This document shows positions 13,465-23,174 of a stretch of 35,497 nt of DNA, piece by piece. Each line of letters opens with the position of its first letter. Position 1 is the first letter of the stretch. Location: positions 1 to 35,497 of the forward strand of contig JBGPGE010000041.1 in the NCBI GenBank assembly GCA_041483675.1, in the 5' to 3' direction. The position numbers and the translations under genes were made by a program. The notes beneath the pieces are model-generated. The model worked only from the letters and a program-made list of their open reading frames with translations, made no database searches and was not told the origin of the DNA. The DNA is from 2-12-FULL-60-19 sp041483675. Lineage in GTDB: Bacteria > Desulfobacterota > Binatia > UBA9968.

Positions 13465-14421
13465 GTGAATAGAATCTTTTGGTTTTCTCCACGGATGCTG
13501 CTCGTCGCATTCCTCGCGTCGATGTCGGCCACAGCCGCAGCCCAGACAACCTTAACCGTCGGCTACTCCTCGACCAGCGCCAACTACGCTGCGCTCTGGG
13601 TCGCCAAAGAGGGGGGGATCTTCGACCGGGAGGAAATCAAGGCGGAGTTGATCTTCATCCCCAGCGGCACGCTGCTCACGCAGGCCCTGCTGAGCGGCGA
13701 CGTGCACGTCGGCTTTCCCAACGGCGGGCAGGTGATCGCCGCGATCGCCAAAGGGGCCGACCTGACGATGATCGGCGTCGCGGTCAGCAAGATGATCTTT
13801 TCCCTCATGGCCCCGCCGAAGATTGCCGCCGCCACCGATCTCAAAGGCAAGAAGATCGGCGTCACGCGCTTCGGCAGCTCGACGGACGTCTCCGTGCGCT
13901 ACGCGCTCAGGAAATACGGCCTCAATCCGGACAAGGAGGTCGTCATCCTGCAGATGGGGAGCGTGCCCAACATCATGGCCGCGCTGCAAAACGGCGCGAT
14001 CGACGCCGGCATTCTCTCGCCCCCAACCCACTGGCAAGCCGAGAAACTGGGCTTCAAAGAGATCATCAATATCACCGACCTGAACATCGCCTACCCCAAT
14101 CCCTCGATCGCGACCAGCAGGAGAATCATCAAGGACAAGGAAGGGATTCTCAGAAAGTTCATGCGTTCCTACATCGCCGGCATGGAGCGCGTGCGCGCCG
14201 ACAAGGCCTTCACAAAAAAAGTCCTGGCTAAGTACACGCTGATTCAAGATGCGGAGATTCTCGACAAGGTCTACGATTTCTACGCCCACAAGGCGCTGGA
14301 GCCGATCCCGCGACTCTCAGCGGAAGCCTTGCGCGGCGCCGTCGAAGAACAGTCGCAGAGCAATCCCAAGATCAGGGAGATGCCCGCCAGCGCTTTCTAT
14401 GACGACCGCTTCGTGCGGTAG
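13465..14421 (+). CDS. ABC transporter substrate-binding protein, NMT1/THI5-like (short C-terminus)
   Basis: A 318-residue binding protein paralogous to those at 778, 30559 and 31680. A signal peptide of about 27 residues ends ATAAAQ. Markers are LTVGYSSTSANYAALWVAKEGGIF, the GVTRFGSSTDVS hinge motif, and a C-terminal FYDDRFVR. Unlike the paralogues it stops right after DDRFVR and lacks the EL..SGF helix. Start GTG 13465 is supported by GGAGG at 13454-13458 with 6-nt spacing; a longer reading from 13153 runs antisense through the ATPase gene and was rejected. It is divergent from the ATPase gene, with a 166-bp shared control region. Confidence 0.9.
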   Translation: MNRIFWFSPRMLLVAFLASMSATAAAQTTLTVGYSSTSANYAALWVAKEGGIFDREEIKAELIFIPSGTLLTQALLSGDVHVGFPNGGQVIAAIAKGADLTMIGVAVSKMIFSLMAPPKIAAATDLKGKKIGVTRFGSSTDVSVRYALRKYGLNPDKEVVILQMGSVPNIMAALQNGAIDAGILSPPTHWQAEKLGFKEIINITDLNIAYPNPSIATSRRIIKDKEGILRKFMRSYIAGMERVRADKAFTKKVLAKYTLIQDAEILDKVYDFYAHKALEPIPRLSAEALRGAVEEQSQSNPKIREMPASAFYDDRFVR

Positions 14422-14479
14422 GTTTTGATGCTGCCTTTGGAGACGGGTGAAGTCCCTCGCTTTGAGGTGAAACAAACGT

Positions 14480-14570
14480 CCGTCATGCCCGCGAAAGCGG
14501 GCATCCACGGTGGCGGCGGAGCGGCCTATGAGGGAAAGACTGGATTCCCGCTTGCGCGGGAATGACGGAG
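14480..14570. repeat. REPIN-like pair of inverted REP hairpins
   Basis: Two hairpins, atgcccgcgaaagcgggcat (14485-14504) and attcccgcttgcgcgggaat (14544-14563), lie in inverted orientation. The outer ~27 nt of one end (cgtcatgcccgc..) match the reverse complement of the other (..gcgggaatgacg). This is the layout of REP doublets (REPINs). The second hairpin shares GATTCCCGC..GCGGGAATGACGGA with the third arm of the 79-bp elements. It fills the gap after the 13465 binding protein. Confidence 0.7.
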
Positions 14571-14604
14571 GGGGGGTAATCGACCTCCAGTCGACAGTTT
14601 TGGA

Positions 14605-14641
14605 ACCCCTCGGCTTGGAGCCGAGACGCTGGTTAGGGGAG
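14605..14641 (+). promoter_or_regulatory. Leader structure that could mask the ribosome binding site of the 14647 gene
   Basis: The hairpin ctcggct-tgg-agccgag (14609-14625) alternates with pairing of CCCCT (14606-14610) to the Shine-Dalgarno AGGGG (14635-14639). The two pairings share bases and cannot both form fully. The start ATG is at 14647. I checked for TPP and glycine riboswitch cores and saw neither. Confidence 0.4.
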
Positions 14642-14646
14642 TCTCT

Positions 14647-15399
14647 ATGACACGAGTGTTGTCACCCGAAGAGTTGATTGCAGACTTACAAGCGACATTG
14701 CAGCAAAAACATCCGCGGCCCCATCCGGTGCGCCAGCTCCTGCTCACGGGCAGGCTGACGAAGGAGCAGCTTCAGTGGTGGGCGTGTAATCTCTATCACG
14801 AGTTCAGCAACATCCACCGCTTCTTCGGCGTCCGCTACCAGAAGTGCCCCGTGCCGGCGCTGCGCCGGGCGCTGATCGAAAACATGATCGAGGAAGAGGG
14901 CGAAGACATGATCGGCCGCAAACATCCGAGCCACGCCGAGCTGTGGCTGCGCTTCGGCGAGGGCGTCGGCGTGCCGCGCGAGGAGATGTCGAGCTACGAG
15001 CCGCTGCCCGGCATCCGCGCCGCGCTGGACATGTACGTGCAGCTCGTCCAGCAGAGCCACTGGGCCGTGGCCATCGGCACCGGCCTGGTATTCGAAGGCG
15101 GCGGGCCGAAGCGGATGAAAGAGGAGCGGGAGGCCTTGGAGCGCCACTACTCGTGGATCCCGTCGCGCGCGCTCGACTTCTTCCGTGTGCACGAGTACCA
15201 CGACGAAGGGCACGGCAACTTCTGCGTCGATGTGATCCGGCAACACTGCATGGAGGAACATCTCCAGGAGGAGATGCGCGCGGCGGTGAGGAGCCGGGCG
15301 GATATCATGTGGCTGCAGAACGATTCGATCTACCACGCCTTCGTTCGCCCCACCCTGCCGCTGGAAACCGCGCGCGAGATCGAAGGCAGGCTGGAGTAG
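14647..15399 (+). CDS. Haem-oxygenase-like di-iron oxidase, PqqC/CADD-related
   Basis: A 250-residue all-helical protein of the PqqC/TENA/CADD superfamily. The overall layout is PqqC-like (HPVRQLLLTGRLTKEQLQWW, LPGIRAALDMYVQL, ERHYSWI). It also carries a full di-iron ligand pattern: Glu86-x6-His93, Glu150, then His182-x3-Asp186-x2-His189. This spacing matches CADD as I recall it (E81/H88, E142, H174/D178/H181), and PqqC lacks the full set. The Tyr and Lys that CADD sacrifices to make p-aminobenzoate do not appear at the matching places. I infer an O2-activating oxidase of unknown substrate. ATG 14647 follows AGGGGAG. Threonine aldolase starts 22 bp downstream, probably in the same operon. Confidence 0.85.
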   Translation: MTRVLSPEELIADLQATLQQKHPRPHPVRQLLLTGRLTKEQLQWWACNLYHEFSNIHRFFGVRYQKCPVPALRRALIENMIEEEGEDMIGRKHPSHAELWLRFGEGVGVPREEMSSYEPLPGIRAALDMYVQLVQQSHWAVAIGTGLVFEGGGPKRMKEEREALERHYSWIPSRALDFFRVHEYHDEGHGNFCVDVIRQHCMEEHLQEEMRAAVRSRADIMWLQNDSIYHAFVRPTLPLETAREIEGRLE

Positions 15400-15421
15400 G
15401 CTTCGCCCGGAGGAGCGACGA

Positions 15422-16501
<1,080 letters not shown>

Positions 16502-16537
16502 CCAAGCCCATCCTCCGCTCCTGCCGGCGAACGGACC

Positions 16538-18508
16538 ATGCAAAATATCGCTGAGCGTTACCCTAAGTCGGTCGCCTGTGCCGCGCTGCTGCTTTTGAGT
16601 TTCATCGCTTACGCCAACTCTCTGCCCAACAGCTTTCAGTACGACGACATCGAAGGCATCGTCAGAAATCCCGCCATTCGAAACTTACGCAACGTCGCAG
16701 CCTACTTTACCGACCCGCAGCTTTTTCGCCTCGCCCGCTCGGTGGACTGGCGGCCGATACTGCAAATTACCTACGCCATCAACTATGCCATCGGGGGATT
16801 CGATCCCGCTGTCTTCCGAATCTTCAATCTCCTCTTTCACGCCGGCACTGCCTTCTTCTTGTTTCTCATCGTCGCCGAGATTCATCGGAAGTCTCCGACG
16901 CCGCTGCCGCCGGGCCCGGCCGGGCTGAAAACCTGGTTTCCACTGATCCCCGCCGCCCTCTTCGCCGTCCATCCGGTAACCTCGCAGGGCGTTAATTATA
17001 TTTGGGCGCGCAGCTCGGTGCTGGCGGCGCTATTTTTTCTCATCGCGTTTTACTGCTTTTTGCGCGGCCCGCTCGGCGGAGACAATCGAAGACACCCGTG
17101 GTGGCACGGGGCGGCGCTCTTGGCGTTTGCGTTGGGGGTGGCAAGCAAGGCGACGGTTGTCAGCCTGCCGGCGGCTCTGGTGCTCTATGAGATGCTGTTT
17201 CTCAACCCCGACCGCCAGAACGTATTGCGCCTTTATTGGAGTGAGCCCCGGCGGTTGATCAAATACCTCCCCTTCGCGATCGCTTTCGCGGCCTACGTTC
17301 TACTGCGAAAAGTGGTTCTGTTCGGCGGCCTGATGAGCTTCCTCCGCGTCGCGCCGGTCACCCCGTTGGACTACCTCTTCACCCAGTTCCGCGCCTGGGT
17401 TTACTATATGAAGCTCTATCTGTGGCCCCACCCGCTCATGGTGGAGTTTCCCGGCTTTGGGTGGTCGCGCTCGCTATGGGATCTGCATGTCCTCGGATCG
17501 CTCTTCCTCGTCCTGGCTATTCTGTCGGTCGTATGGCGCATTCGGCGGATTTGCCCGCTCGCGGCGTTCTTCGCCTGCTGGTTTTTTATCGCCCTGTTGC
17601 CCGAGGCAAGCGTGATCATCCGGCCAGACCCGATTACCGGCCATCGGCCGTATCCCGCTTACACCGGTCTCTCTGTCGTGGCCGCGCTCGTGAGTATCTA
17701 CGCGGCACACTGGATCTGGCGCCAGTGGAGCAAGCCGGAATCGAACGACGCGAACCGTTTTTGGCGCGCTTATGGAGTAGCGCTGGCGGCGATTCTCGTC
17801 ATACTTACCGGCGTGACTATCTTACGCAACCGGGATTGGCGCGATCCGGTGACCCTGTGGAGCAGTGTCCTTAAGACCGATCCCACTCATGCGGGAGCGT
17901 ACATCAGCCTCGGCACGGGATACATCAACAGGGAAGACTACGCGGAGGCGGAAAAGGCGCTGACCAAAGCAGTTGAGTTGTGGCCCAGGAACGGGACGGC
18001 CCGCATGCATCGGGGTTACCTCTATACGCTCCTTGAGCGCGACGATCGGGCCCTGGAAGATTTCACCACGGGAATCGAACTCTCGCCGTACGGCCGCCTC
18101 AATTACTTTTATCGCGGCGAGCTTTACCGGAAATTGGGACGATACGAAGAGGCTCTCGGCGATTACCGCTCGGCGCTCAAGCTCGGGCCCGGATCTCCCG
18201 GCGCCTACTTCGGCATCGCCATGGTGCACTGGGAGAGAAAAGAGCTTGCGGAAGCCACCGCGGCGTGCCGCAAAGTCGTTGAATCGGACCCTGAAGATCT
18301 CCGCGGTTATCGCTGCCTCGGCAGCCTTTTCATGCACCGGAGCTTGTTCGAGGAGGCGCGGAAGATTTACGCCGAGGGGATTAAACGCTTTGCCGAGGAT
18401 TACGCTCTCTGGTACGGCCTGGCGACCGCGTACGAAGAGCTTGACCGATATGCCGAGGCCGAGGAGGCTTACACGAAGGCGAGCCAGTTATTGCAGAAAG
18501 GCCCATGA
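16538..18508 (+). CDS. GT-C-like multispan membrane protein with C-terminal TPRs
   Basis: A 656-residue protein with two parts. Residues 1-430 are about ten membrane helices of the GT-C/TMTC type, with the acidic loop motif YDDIEGIVRNPAI (Asp36, Asp37) after the first helix. This is where GT-C enzymes bind metal and lipid-linked sugar. Residues ~440-653 are about six TPRs (for example YISLGTGYINREDYAEAEKALTKA). The arrangement resembles TMTC O-mannosyltransferases and many bacterial TPR membrane proteins of unknown substrate. It probably glycosylates exported proteins or scaffolds a complex in the inner membrane. It starts 37 bp after threonine aldolase and is followed by tonB. Confidence 0.85.
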   Translation: MQNIAERYPKSVACAALLLLSFIAYANSLPNSFQYDDIEGIVRNPAIRNLRNVAAYFTDPQLFRLARSVDWRPILQITYAINYAIGGFDPAVFRIFNLLFHAGTAFFLFLIVAEIHRKSPTPLPPGPAGLKTWFPLIPAALFAVHPVTSQGVNYIWARSSVLAALFFLIAFYCFLRGPLGGDNRRHPWWHGAALLAFALGVASKATVVSLPAALVLYEMLFLNPDRQNVLRLYWSEPRRLIKYLPFAIAFAAYVLLRKVVLFGGLMSFLRVAPVTPLDYLFTQFRAWVYYMKLYLWPHPLMVEFPGFGWSRSLWDLHVLGSLFLVLAILSVVWRIRRICPLAAFFACWFFIALLPEASVIIRPDPITGHRPYPAYTGLSVVAALVSIYAAHWIWRQWSKPESNDANRFWRAYGVALAAILVILTGVTILRNRDWRDPVTLWSSVLKTDPTHAGAYISLGTGYINREDYAEAEKALTKAVELWPRNGTARMHRGYLYTLLERDDRALEDFTTGIELSPYGRLNYFYRGELYRKLGRYEEALGDYRSALKLGPGSPGAYFGIAMVHWERKELAEATAACRKVVESDPEDLRGYRCLGSLFMHRSLFEEARKIYAEGIKRFAEDYALWYGLATAYEELDRYAEAEEAYTKASQLLQKGP

Positions 18509-18572
18509 CAGCCAACACCCGCAGGTCAGGGAGCGCTTGCCCTGCCGGCGGAGCCTGGGCTAATATATTCAG

Positions 18573-19352
18573 GTGAGTTTAGCCCGAAACGCACTGACGC
18601 CGTTTCTTCTCGTCTCGCTCGCATTCCATCTGCTGTTTCTCGTCAGATGGCCTGCGCGCGCGCCGCGCGAAAGAGTTCCGGAAGAGATTCCCGTGACAGT
18701 GCTGCCTGCCCCGCAAGAAAGCGCGCCACGCCCGGCGCCCGCCCCGAAGGAAGCGCCGGAGAAACCATCCGCGACCAGGACCGAACCGCCGAAATCAGCG
18801 ACACAATCGGCGAAGGCGGCGGCGCCAACCGAAGCTCCCCGACTACAACCCTCCGCGCCCGCTACGCCTGAGGAGCAGCCAAGCCGGGTGGAGGTCGCGA
18901 AAGCGCGCGTGATCGAGACGGAACCGGCCCCGAATCGCCCTCTGCCGAAGCTTAAAGATCTTTTGCCGAATGCTTATAATTTTTCTGCGGAACAACTCGG
19001 CGGCAGGGAAGGATCGATCCGCCTGGACAGCAAAGACCCGAAAGTGGTCCCTTATTTCACGCTCATCAAGCAGGCGATTGAGATGGAATGGAGCTACCCT
19101 CCGGTAGCTTTGCAGTATGGTTTGCAGGGAGTGCTGCTCGTGGAATTTACGATTCTCGGCAACGGCCAGGTGGATGAAATCCGAGTCCTTCGCTCTTCGG
19201 GCTACGTCGTGCTGGACAAAGAAGCGACCCGAGCCCTACGCGCCGCCGCGCCGTTCCCGCCGATCCCGCCGCGGGTCGGCAAAAGCCCGCTCCCGATTGT
19301 CGCGACCTTCGTGTACAGCGACAAGCGAGTGAGGTACGACGTTGCCCCCTGA
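18573..19352 (+). CDS. tonB: Energy transducer TonB
   Basis: A 259-residue TonB protein of standard layout. It has an N-terminal membrane anchor (TPFLLVSLAFHLLFLV, with the His inside the helix typical of TonB), a long Pro/Ala/Lys/Glu periplasmic linker (about 40-125), and one C-terminal domain (about 164-255) with EWSYPPVALQYGLQG and LRSSGYVVLD. It would couple the proton-motive force to outer-membrane receptors, but no exbB, exbD or receptor gene is nearby. Start GTG 18573 has no good Shine-Dalgarno, so the start is uncertain. The C-terminal domain is clearly related to both domains of the lipoprotein at 10873. It converges with the LysR gene. Confidence 0.88.
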   Translation: MSLARNALTPFLLVSLAFHLLFLVRWPARAPRERVPEEIPVTVLPAPQESAPRPAPAPKEAPEKPSATRTEPPKSATQSAKAAAPTEAPRLQPSAPATPEEQPSRVEVAKARVIETEPAPNRPLPKLKDLLPNAYNFSAEQLGGREGSIRLDSKDPKVVPYFTLIKQAIEMEWSYPPVALQYGLQGVLLVEFTILGNGQVDEIRVLRSSGYVVLDKEATRALRAAAPFPPIPPRVGKSPLPIVATFVYSDKRVRYDVAP

Positions 19353-19389
19353 CGCGGGGAAATCCTCACTGCGCTTAATCGCCTACGAA

Positions 19390-20292
19390 CTACCAGCGCC
19401 CTTTTTCCCGCTTTAGAATCTTGACGAAGGCCTGGACCATCGGCGTGCTCTGCCGGCTCTTGTGGACCACGAGATAGTTGTTCCGCTTGAGCTTCAAGTC
19501 CGGCACTTTGATAATCTTCAGCCGGCCGGCTTCCACGTCCGATTTGACATGGCACCGGGTGATAAAGCCGATGCCCAGCCCTCCCGCGACCGCGTTCTTC
19601 ATGGCGTCCCGGGCGCCGATCTCGGCACTGAGCTCCATCTTCGGCGTCAAGGGAATGCCCAGACGCGCAAAACGCTCTTCCAACTGGTCGCGGACCATGC
19701 TCCCCTTCTCGTCGGCGATGATCGGCTCCCGCGCGATGCGCATCAGCGGCACGGAGCTCTTCTTGGCCAGAGGATGGTCCGGCGCCGCGATCACCACGAT
19801 CTCGTCCTGTTGGTAAAGCTCGCCCACGAGCAACGGGGATTTCGGCGTGCGGCCCAGGATCGCCACGTCCAGGTCTCCCTCAAGGAGCCGCTTCTCCAGG
19901 TTCGCGGTCCGATCGATTCTTAGAGTCGTATCCACCCAGGAGAACTGTTTTTTGAAGCTGTCGACCACAAAAGGCAGGAACGAAGCGGCCGAGCTCGGCG
20001 AGCCGCCGATGGCGAGCTTGCCCTTCTTAAGCCCCTTCAACTCATCCATCCGCTCCCTGAGTCCCGCGACTTTGGAAAGAATATCCTCGGCGTCCTGCAT
20101 CAGCAGCTCGCCCGCCGCCGTCAGGTTGATCTTGTGGCCGAGCTTCTCGAACAGCTTGACCTTAAGATCGTCCTCCAGGTCTTTGATGACCAAAGAGACG
20201 GAAGGCTGGCGCACGCCCAGGTTCTCCGCGGCATGGGTGAAGCTTTTGATCTTCGCCACGGTCATAAAAACTTTCAATTGGTGTAGAGTCAT
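19390..20292 (-). CDS. LysR family transcriptional regulator
   Basis: A regulator of 300 residues from ATG 20292 (303 from TTG 20301). The N-terminal winged helix (TLHQLKVFMTVAKIKSFTHAAENLGVRQPSVSLVIKDLE in outline) is followed by a linker helix and a two-lobed effector domain (LAIGGSPSSAASFLPFVV onwards), most like the CysL/CbbR group. An AGGAGG at 20305-20310 lies 12 nt before ATG 20292 but only 3 nt before TTG 20301, so the start is ambiguous. It has its own promoter-like sequence and lies directly downstream of gcvPB on the same strand, an unusual place for a LysR gene, which is more often divergent from its target. Confidence 0.92.
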   Translation of the reverse strand: MTLHQLKVFMTVAKIKSFTHAAENLGVRQPSVSLVIKDLEDDLKVKLFEKLGHKINLTAAGELLMQDAEDILSKVAGLRERMDELKGLKKGKLAIGGSPSSAASFLPFVVDSFKKQFSWVDTTLRIDRTANLEKRLLEGDLDVAILGRTPKSPLLVGELYQQDEIVVIAAPDHPLAKKSSVPLMRIAREPIIADEKGSMVRDQLEERFARLGIPLTPKMELSAEIGARDAMKNAVAGGLGIGFITRCHVKSDVEAGRLKIIKVPDLKLKRNNYLVVHKSRQSTPMVQAFVKILKREKGRW

Positions 20293-20335
20293 AAAATCCA
20301 ATTCCCTCCTTTGTTCAAAAATTCATTGCAAGAAG

Positions 20336-20364
20336 GCTATATCACCCTCGATCCATAAGGTCAA
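20336..20364 (-). promoter_or_regulatory. Promoter for the LysR gene
   Basis: On the minus strand TTGACC (20359-20364) is 17 nt from TATAGC (20336-20341). It lies in the 71-bp gap between gcvPB and the regulator, so the regulator can be transcribed independently of the gcv operon. Confidence 0.55.
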
Positions 20365-20372
20365 CAGCCCCC

Positions 20373-21845
20373 TTAGCCCCGCTTGGGCTCCCAACGGAGC
20401 ACGGGTTTTCTGGCGGCCTTGGCCTCGTCGAGCCGCCGGACGGGCGTGGAGTGCGGCGCGGTTTTGAGCAGTTCCGGATTTTCCTCCGCCTCGCGCGCGA
20501 TCGAGGTCATGGCGTCGATGAACGCGTCGAGGGTCTCACGGCTCTCCGTCTCCGTCGGCTCGATCATGAGCGCCCCGGAGACGACCAGCGGAAAGTAAAT
20601 CGTCGGAGGATGAAATCCGTAATCCAAAAGCCGCTTGGCGATGTCCAGGGTGCTGACGTGGCGCTTTTGCTGCAACCGGTCCGTGAAGACGCACTCGTGC
20701 ATGCAGCGCTCGGCGTAGGCGATCTGAAAAACATTCTCCAGCTTTTTCCGAATGTAGTTGGCGTTCAGCAGCGCCATCCGGCTGGTCTCCTGAAGCCCGT
20801 CGGAGCCGAGGGAGAGGATGTAGGCGTACGCCCGCACCAGCACGCCGAAATTACCGAAGAAGGAGCGCACCCGGCCGATCGCCTTGGAAAAATCTTCGCG
20901 CAGGTCGTATCGATCCCCGCTCTTGACGATTCGCGGGACCGGCAAATAGTCGCGGAGCAGGTTTTTAACGGCTACCGGCCCGGCGCCCGGCCCGCCACCC
21001 CCGTGGGGCGTCGAGCAGGTTTTGTGGAGGTTGATATGGAGCACGTCCACCCCCATATGGCCCGGCTTCGCGATGCCCATCAGGGCGTTCATGTTCGCCC
21101 CGTCGAGATAGACCAGCCCCCCCTTGCTATGGACGACATCGGCGATTGCGTTGATATTTTTTTCGAAGATGCCGAGCGTGTTGGGATTGGTGAGCATCAA
21201 CGCGGCGACGGTCTCGTCCATGACCTTCGCCACGGCCGACGGCTCGACCATTCCCTGATCGTTCGAGCCGATCTGCACGACATCGTAGCCGCACAGCGTC
21301 GAGCTGGCGGGGTTGGTCCCGTGAGCCGTGTCGGGGACGATGATTTTTCGGCGCGGGCCGCCTTTTTCCGAAAGATAGGCGCGCACAAGCATCAGCCCGG
21401 TCAACTCCCCTTGCGCGCCGGCGGCCGGCTGCAGCGTGACGGCATCCATGCCGGAAATCTCGGCCAACGCCGCCTCAAGCCCGAACAACAGCTCGAGCGC
21501 GCCTTGCAGGAGCGCGGGCGGCGCCAACGGATGGACCAGCGCAAACCCGGGCAGGCGCGCCACCGCCTCGTTGACCTTGGGATTATATTTCATCGTGCAG
21601 GAGCCGAGCGGATAGAACTGGCTCTCGATGCCGAAGTTCAAATGGGAGAGGCGGGTAAAATGGCGCAGCACCTCCAGCTCCCCAAGCTCGGGAAATCCGG
21701 GGATCTCGTCACGGAGCAGCTCTTGGGGCAACCCGGTCGGGCCCGCCTCTTCGGGCCAGAAAAAGCCCGTCCTGCCGGGCGAGCCGCTCTCGAACATCAA
21801 GGGGACGGTGGCGGGAGCCTTAGCCTTCGCCGAATGTTCTTGCAA
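20373..21845 (-). CDS. gcvPB: Glycine dehydrogenase (decarboxylating) subunit 2
   Basis: A 490-residue PLP-binding half of the split P-protein. With GcvPA it decarboxylates glycine and transfers aminomethyl to lipoyl-GcvH. Strong blocks are SHLNFGIESQFYPLGSCTMKYNPK, DTAHGTNPASS, LMLTNPNTLGIFE and the PLP-lysine site LHKTCSTPHGGGGPG (Lys275). The first codon is TTG at 21843-21845, with AGGAG about 10 nt upstream. A later ATG at 21797 would cut into the conserved PLMFE start. It overlaps gcvPA by 26 bp, consistent with translational coupling of the two subunits. Confidence 0.95.
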   Translation of the reverse strand: MQEHSAKAKAPATVPLMFESGSPGRTGFFWPEEAGPTGLPQELLRDEIPGFPELGELEVLRHFTRLSHLNFGIESQFYPLGSCTMKYNPKVNEAVARLPGFALVHPLAPPALLQGALELLFGLEAALAEISGMDAVTLQPAAGAQGELTGLMLVRAYLSEKGGPRRKIIVPDTAHGTNPASSTLCGYDVVQIGSNDQGMVEPSAVAKVMDETVAALMLTNPNTLGIFEKNINAIADVVHSKGGLVYLDGANMNALMGIAKPGHMGVDVLHINLHKTCSTPHGGGGPGAGPVAVKNLLRDYLPVPRIVKSGDRYDLREDFSKAIGRVRSFFGNFGVLVRAYAYILSLGSDGLQETSRMALLNANYIRKKLENVFQIAYAERCMHECVFTDRLQQKRHVSTLDIAKRLLDYGFHPPTIYFPLVVSGALMIEPTETESRETLDAFIDAMTSIAREAEENPELLKTAPHSTPVRRLDEAKAARKPVLRWEPKRG

Positions 21846-23166
21846 GGTGTTCGATCTCCTCTTCCTCGTTCATCTCGGTGACGCAAATGAGCAGGCAATC
21901 CTGAAGCTCGGGGTAAAATTCGGCTACGGGAATTCCCGGAACGATCTTCTTCGCGGCAAACCGTTCCTGGAGCCTGGAAAGCCCTTTCGCTTTGAGGACA
22001 AACTCGTTGAAAAACGGGCCGGAAAAAACCGGCACCAGGCCGGCTTCCTTGAGCAACCGCTCGCGCGCGCGGTGGGCGCGGCGCGCGTTGACCTCCGCCA
22101 TGCGGCGCATGCCGCTCTTGCCGAGCATCGCCATAAAGACCGTCGAGGCGAGCGCGCACAGGGTCTGGCTGGTGCAGATGTTCGACGTCGCCTTCTCGCG
22201 CCGGATGTGCTGCTCGCGCGTGGCGAGCGTCAGGACAAAGCCCCGGCGCCCCTCGCTGTCCACGGTTTCGCCCGCCAGCCGCCCCGGCATGCTCCGCACA
22301 AATCTTTTTTGGCAGGTAAAAAATCCAAAGCCCGGGCCGCCCAGAGCCATCGGCACGCCGAGGCTCTGCCCTTCTCCCACGACGATATCGGCGCCCAACT
22401 CTCCCGGCGGCTTCAGCAGCGCCAGTGAGAGAGGTTCCGTCGTCACCGTCGCCATGAGCGCGCCGGAACGGTCGCACAGCGCGCGGATCGGAGCCAGATC
22501 TTCGATAACGCCGAAAAAATTGGGATAGCCCAACACCACGCACATCGCCCGCTCATCGACTTGCTGAGCGAGAAACTCGGCGTCGGTGCCGCCGCGCTCG
22601 GTGAAGGGAACCTCCACCAACTCCACATCCACGAGATTTTTGACATAGGTCGCGATAACCTGGCGGTACTGGGGATGGAGCGCCCTCGACACGAAAACCC
22701 GATGTCTTCCGTCCTGCAGGCGGCGCGCCATGAGCACGGCCTCCGCGGCGGCCGACGCGCCGTCGTAGAGGCCGGCGTTGGCCACTTCCATGCCCGTAAG
22801 CTGGCAAATCAGAGTTTGGAATTCGAACATCGCCTGAAGCGTGCCCTGGCTCACTTCCGGTTGATAGGGGGTGTACGAGGTCGCGAACTCCGAGCGCGAG
22901 ATGACGGCATCGACGGCGCTCGGGATAGCGTGATGATAAATGCCGCCGCCGAGAAAGAGGCTCCAGTTCTCAGCCGTGCCGTTCTTGGCGGCGAGCGCGG
23001 CCATCCGCCGCTTGACGGCGGTCTCGGAAAGTCCCGGAGGAAGAGAGATCTGCGCCCGGTCTCGAAGGGAGGCGGGCAGGTGATCGAACAGCTGCTCAAC
23101 CTCGCTCAGGCCGATCGCCCGGAGCATCTCGGCTTTATCGGATGGCGTGTGGGGCGTGTATCGCAT
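21820..23166 (-). CDS. gcvPA: Glycine dehydrogenase (decarboxylating) subunit 1
   Basis: A 448-residue N-terminal half of the split P-protein. It shows the usual MRYTPHTPSDKAEML start, FLGGGIYHHAIPSAVDAV, the TSYTPYQPEVSQGTLQ.MFEFQ region, and NAGLYDGASAAAEA. It lacks the PLP lysine, as expected for subunit 1. The length is normal. The ATG at 23164-23166 has no clear Shine-Dalgarno and lies only 8 bp after gcvH, so translation probably depends on coupling. It overlaps gcvPB by 26 bp. Confidence 0.95.
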   Translation of the reverse strand: MRYTPHTPSDKAEMLRAIGLSEVEQLFDHLPASLRDRAQISLPPGLSETAVKRRMAALAAKNGTAENWSLFLGGGIYHHAIPSAVDAVISRSEFATSYTPYQPEVSQGTLQAMFEFQTLICQLTGMEVANAGLYDGASAAAEAVLMARRLQDGRHRVFVSRALHPQYRQVIATYVKNLVDVELVEVPFTERGGTDAEFLAQQVDERAMCVVLGYPNFFGVIEDLAPIRALCDRSGALMATVTTEPLSLALLKPPGELGADIVVGEGQSLGVPMALGGPGFGFFTCQKRFVRSMPGRLAGETVDSEGRRGFVLTLATREQHIRREKATSNICTSQTLCALASTVFMAMLGKSGMRRMAEVNARRAHRARERLLKEAGLVPVFSGPFFNEFVLKAKGLSRLQERFAAKKIVPGIPVAEFYPELQDCLLICVTEMNEEEEIEHLARTFGEG

Positions 23167-23174
23167 GCCGCGGC

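Noticed and set aside
13299..13532. N-terminal extension of the ABC ATPase
   Set aside because: The extra 78 residues have no ABC homology and cross the promoter and leader of the divergent gene.
14581..14646. TPP or glycine riboswitch; also checked ahead of folD at 25650-25700
   Set aside because: None of the conserved core sequences of either class was found, despite the TENA-like and glycine-cleavage genes nearby.
20451..21881. Plus-strand reading frame of 476 codons opposite gcvPB
   Set aside because: It is a shadow of gcvPB, with no recognisable domain and an abnormal composition.
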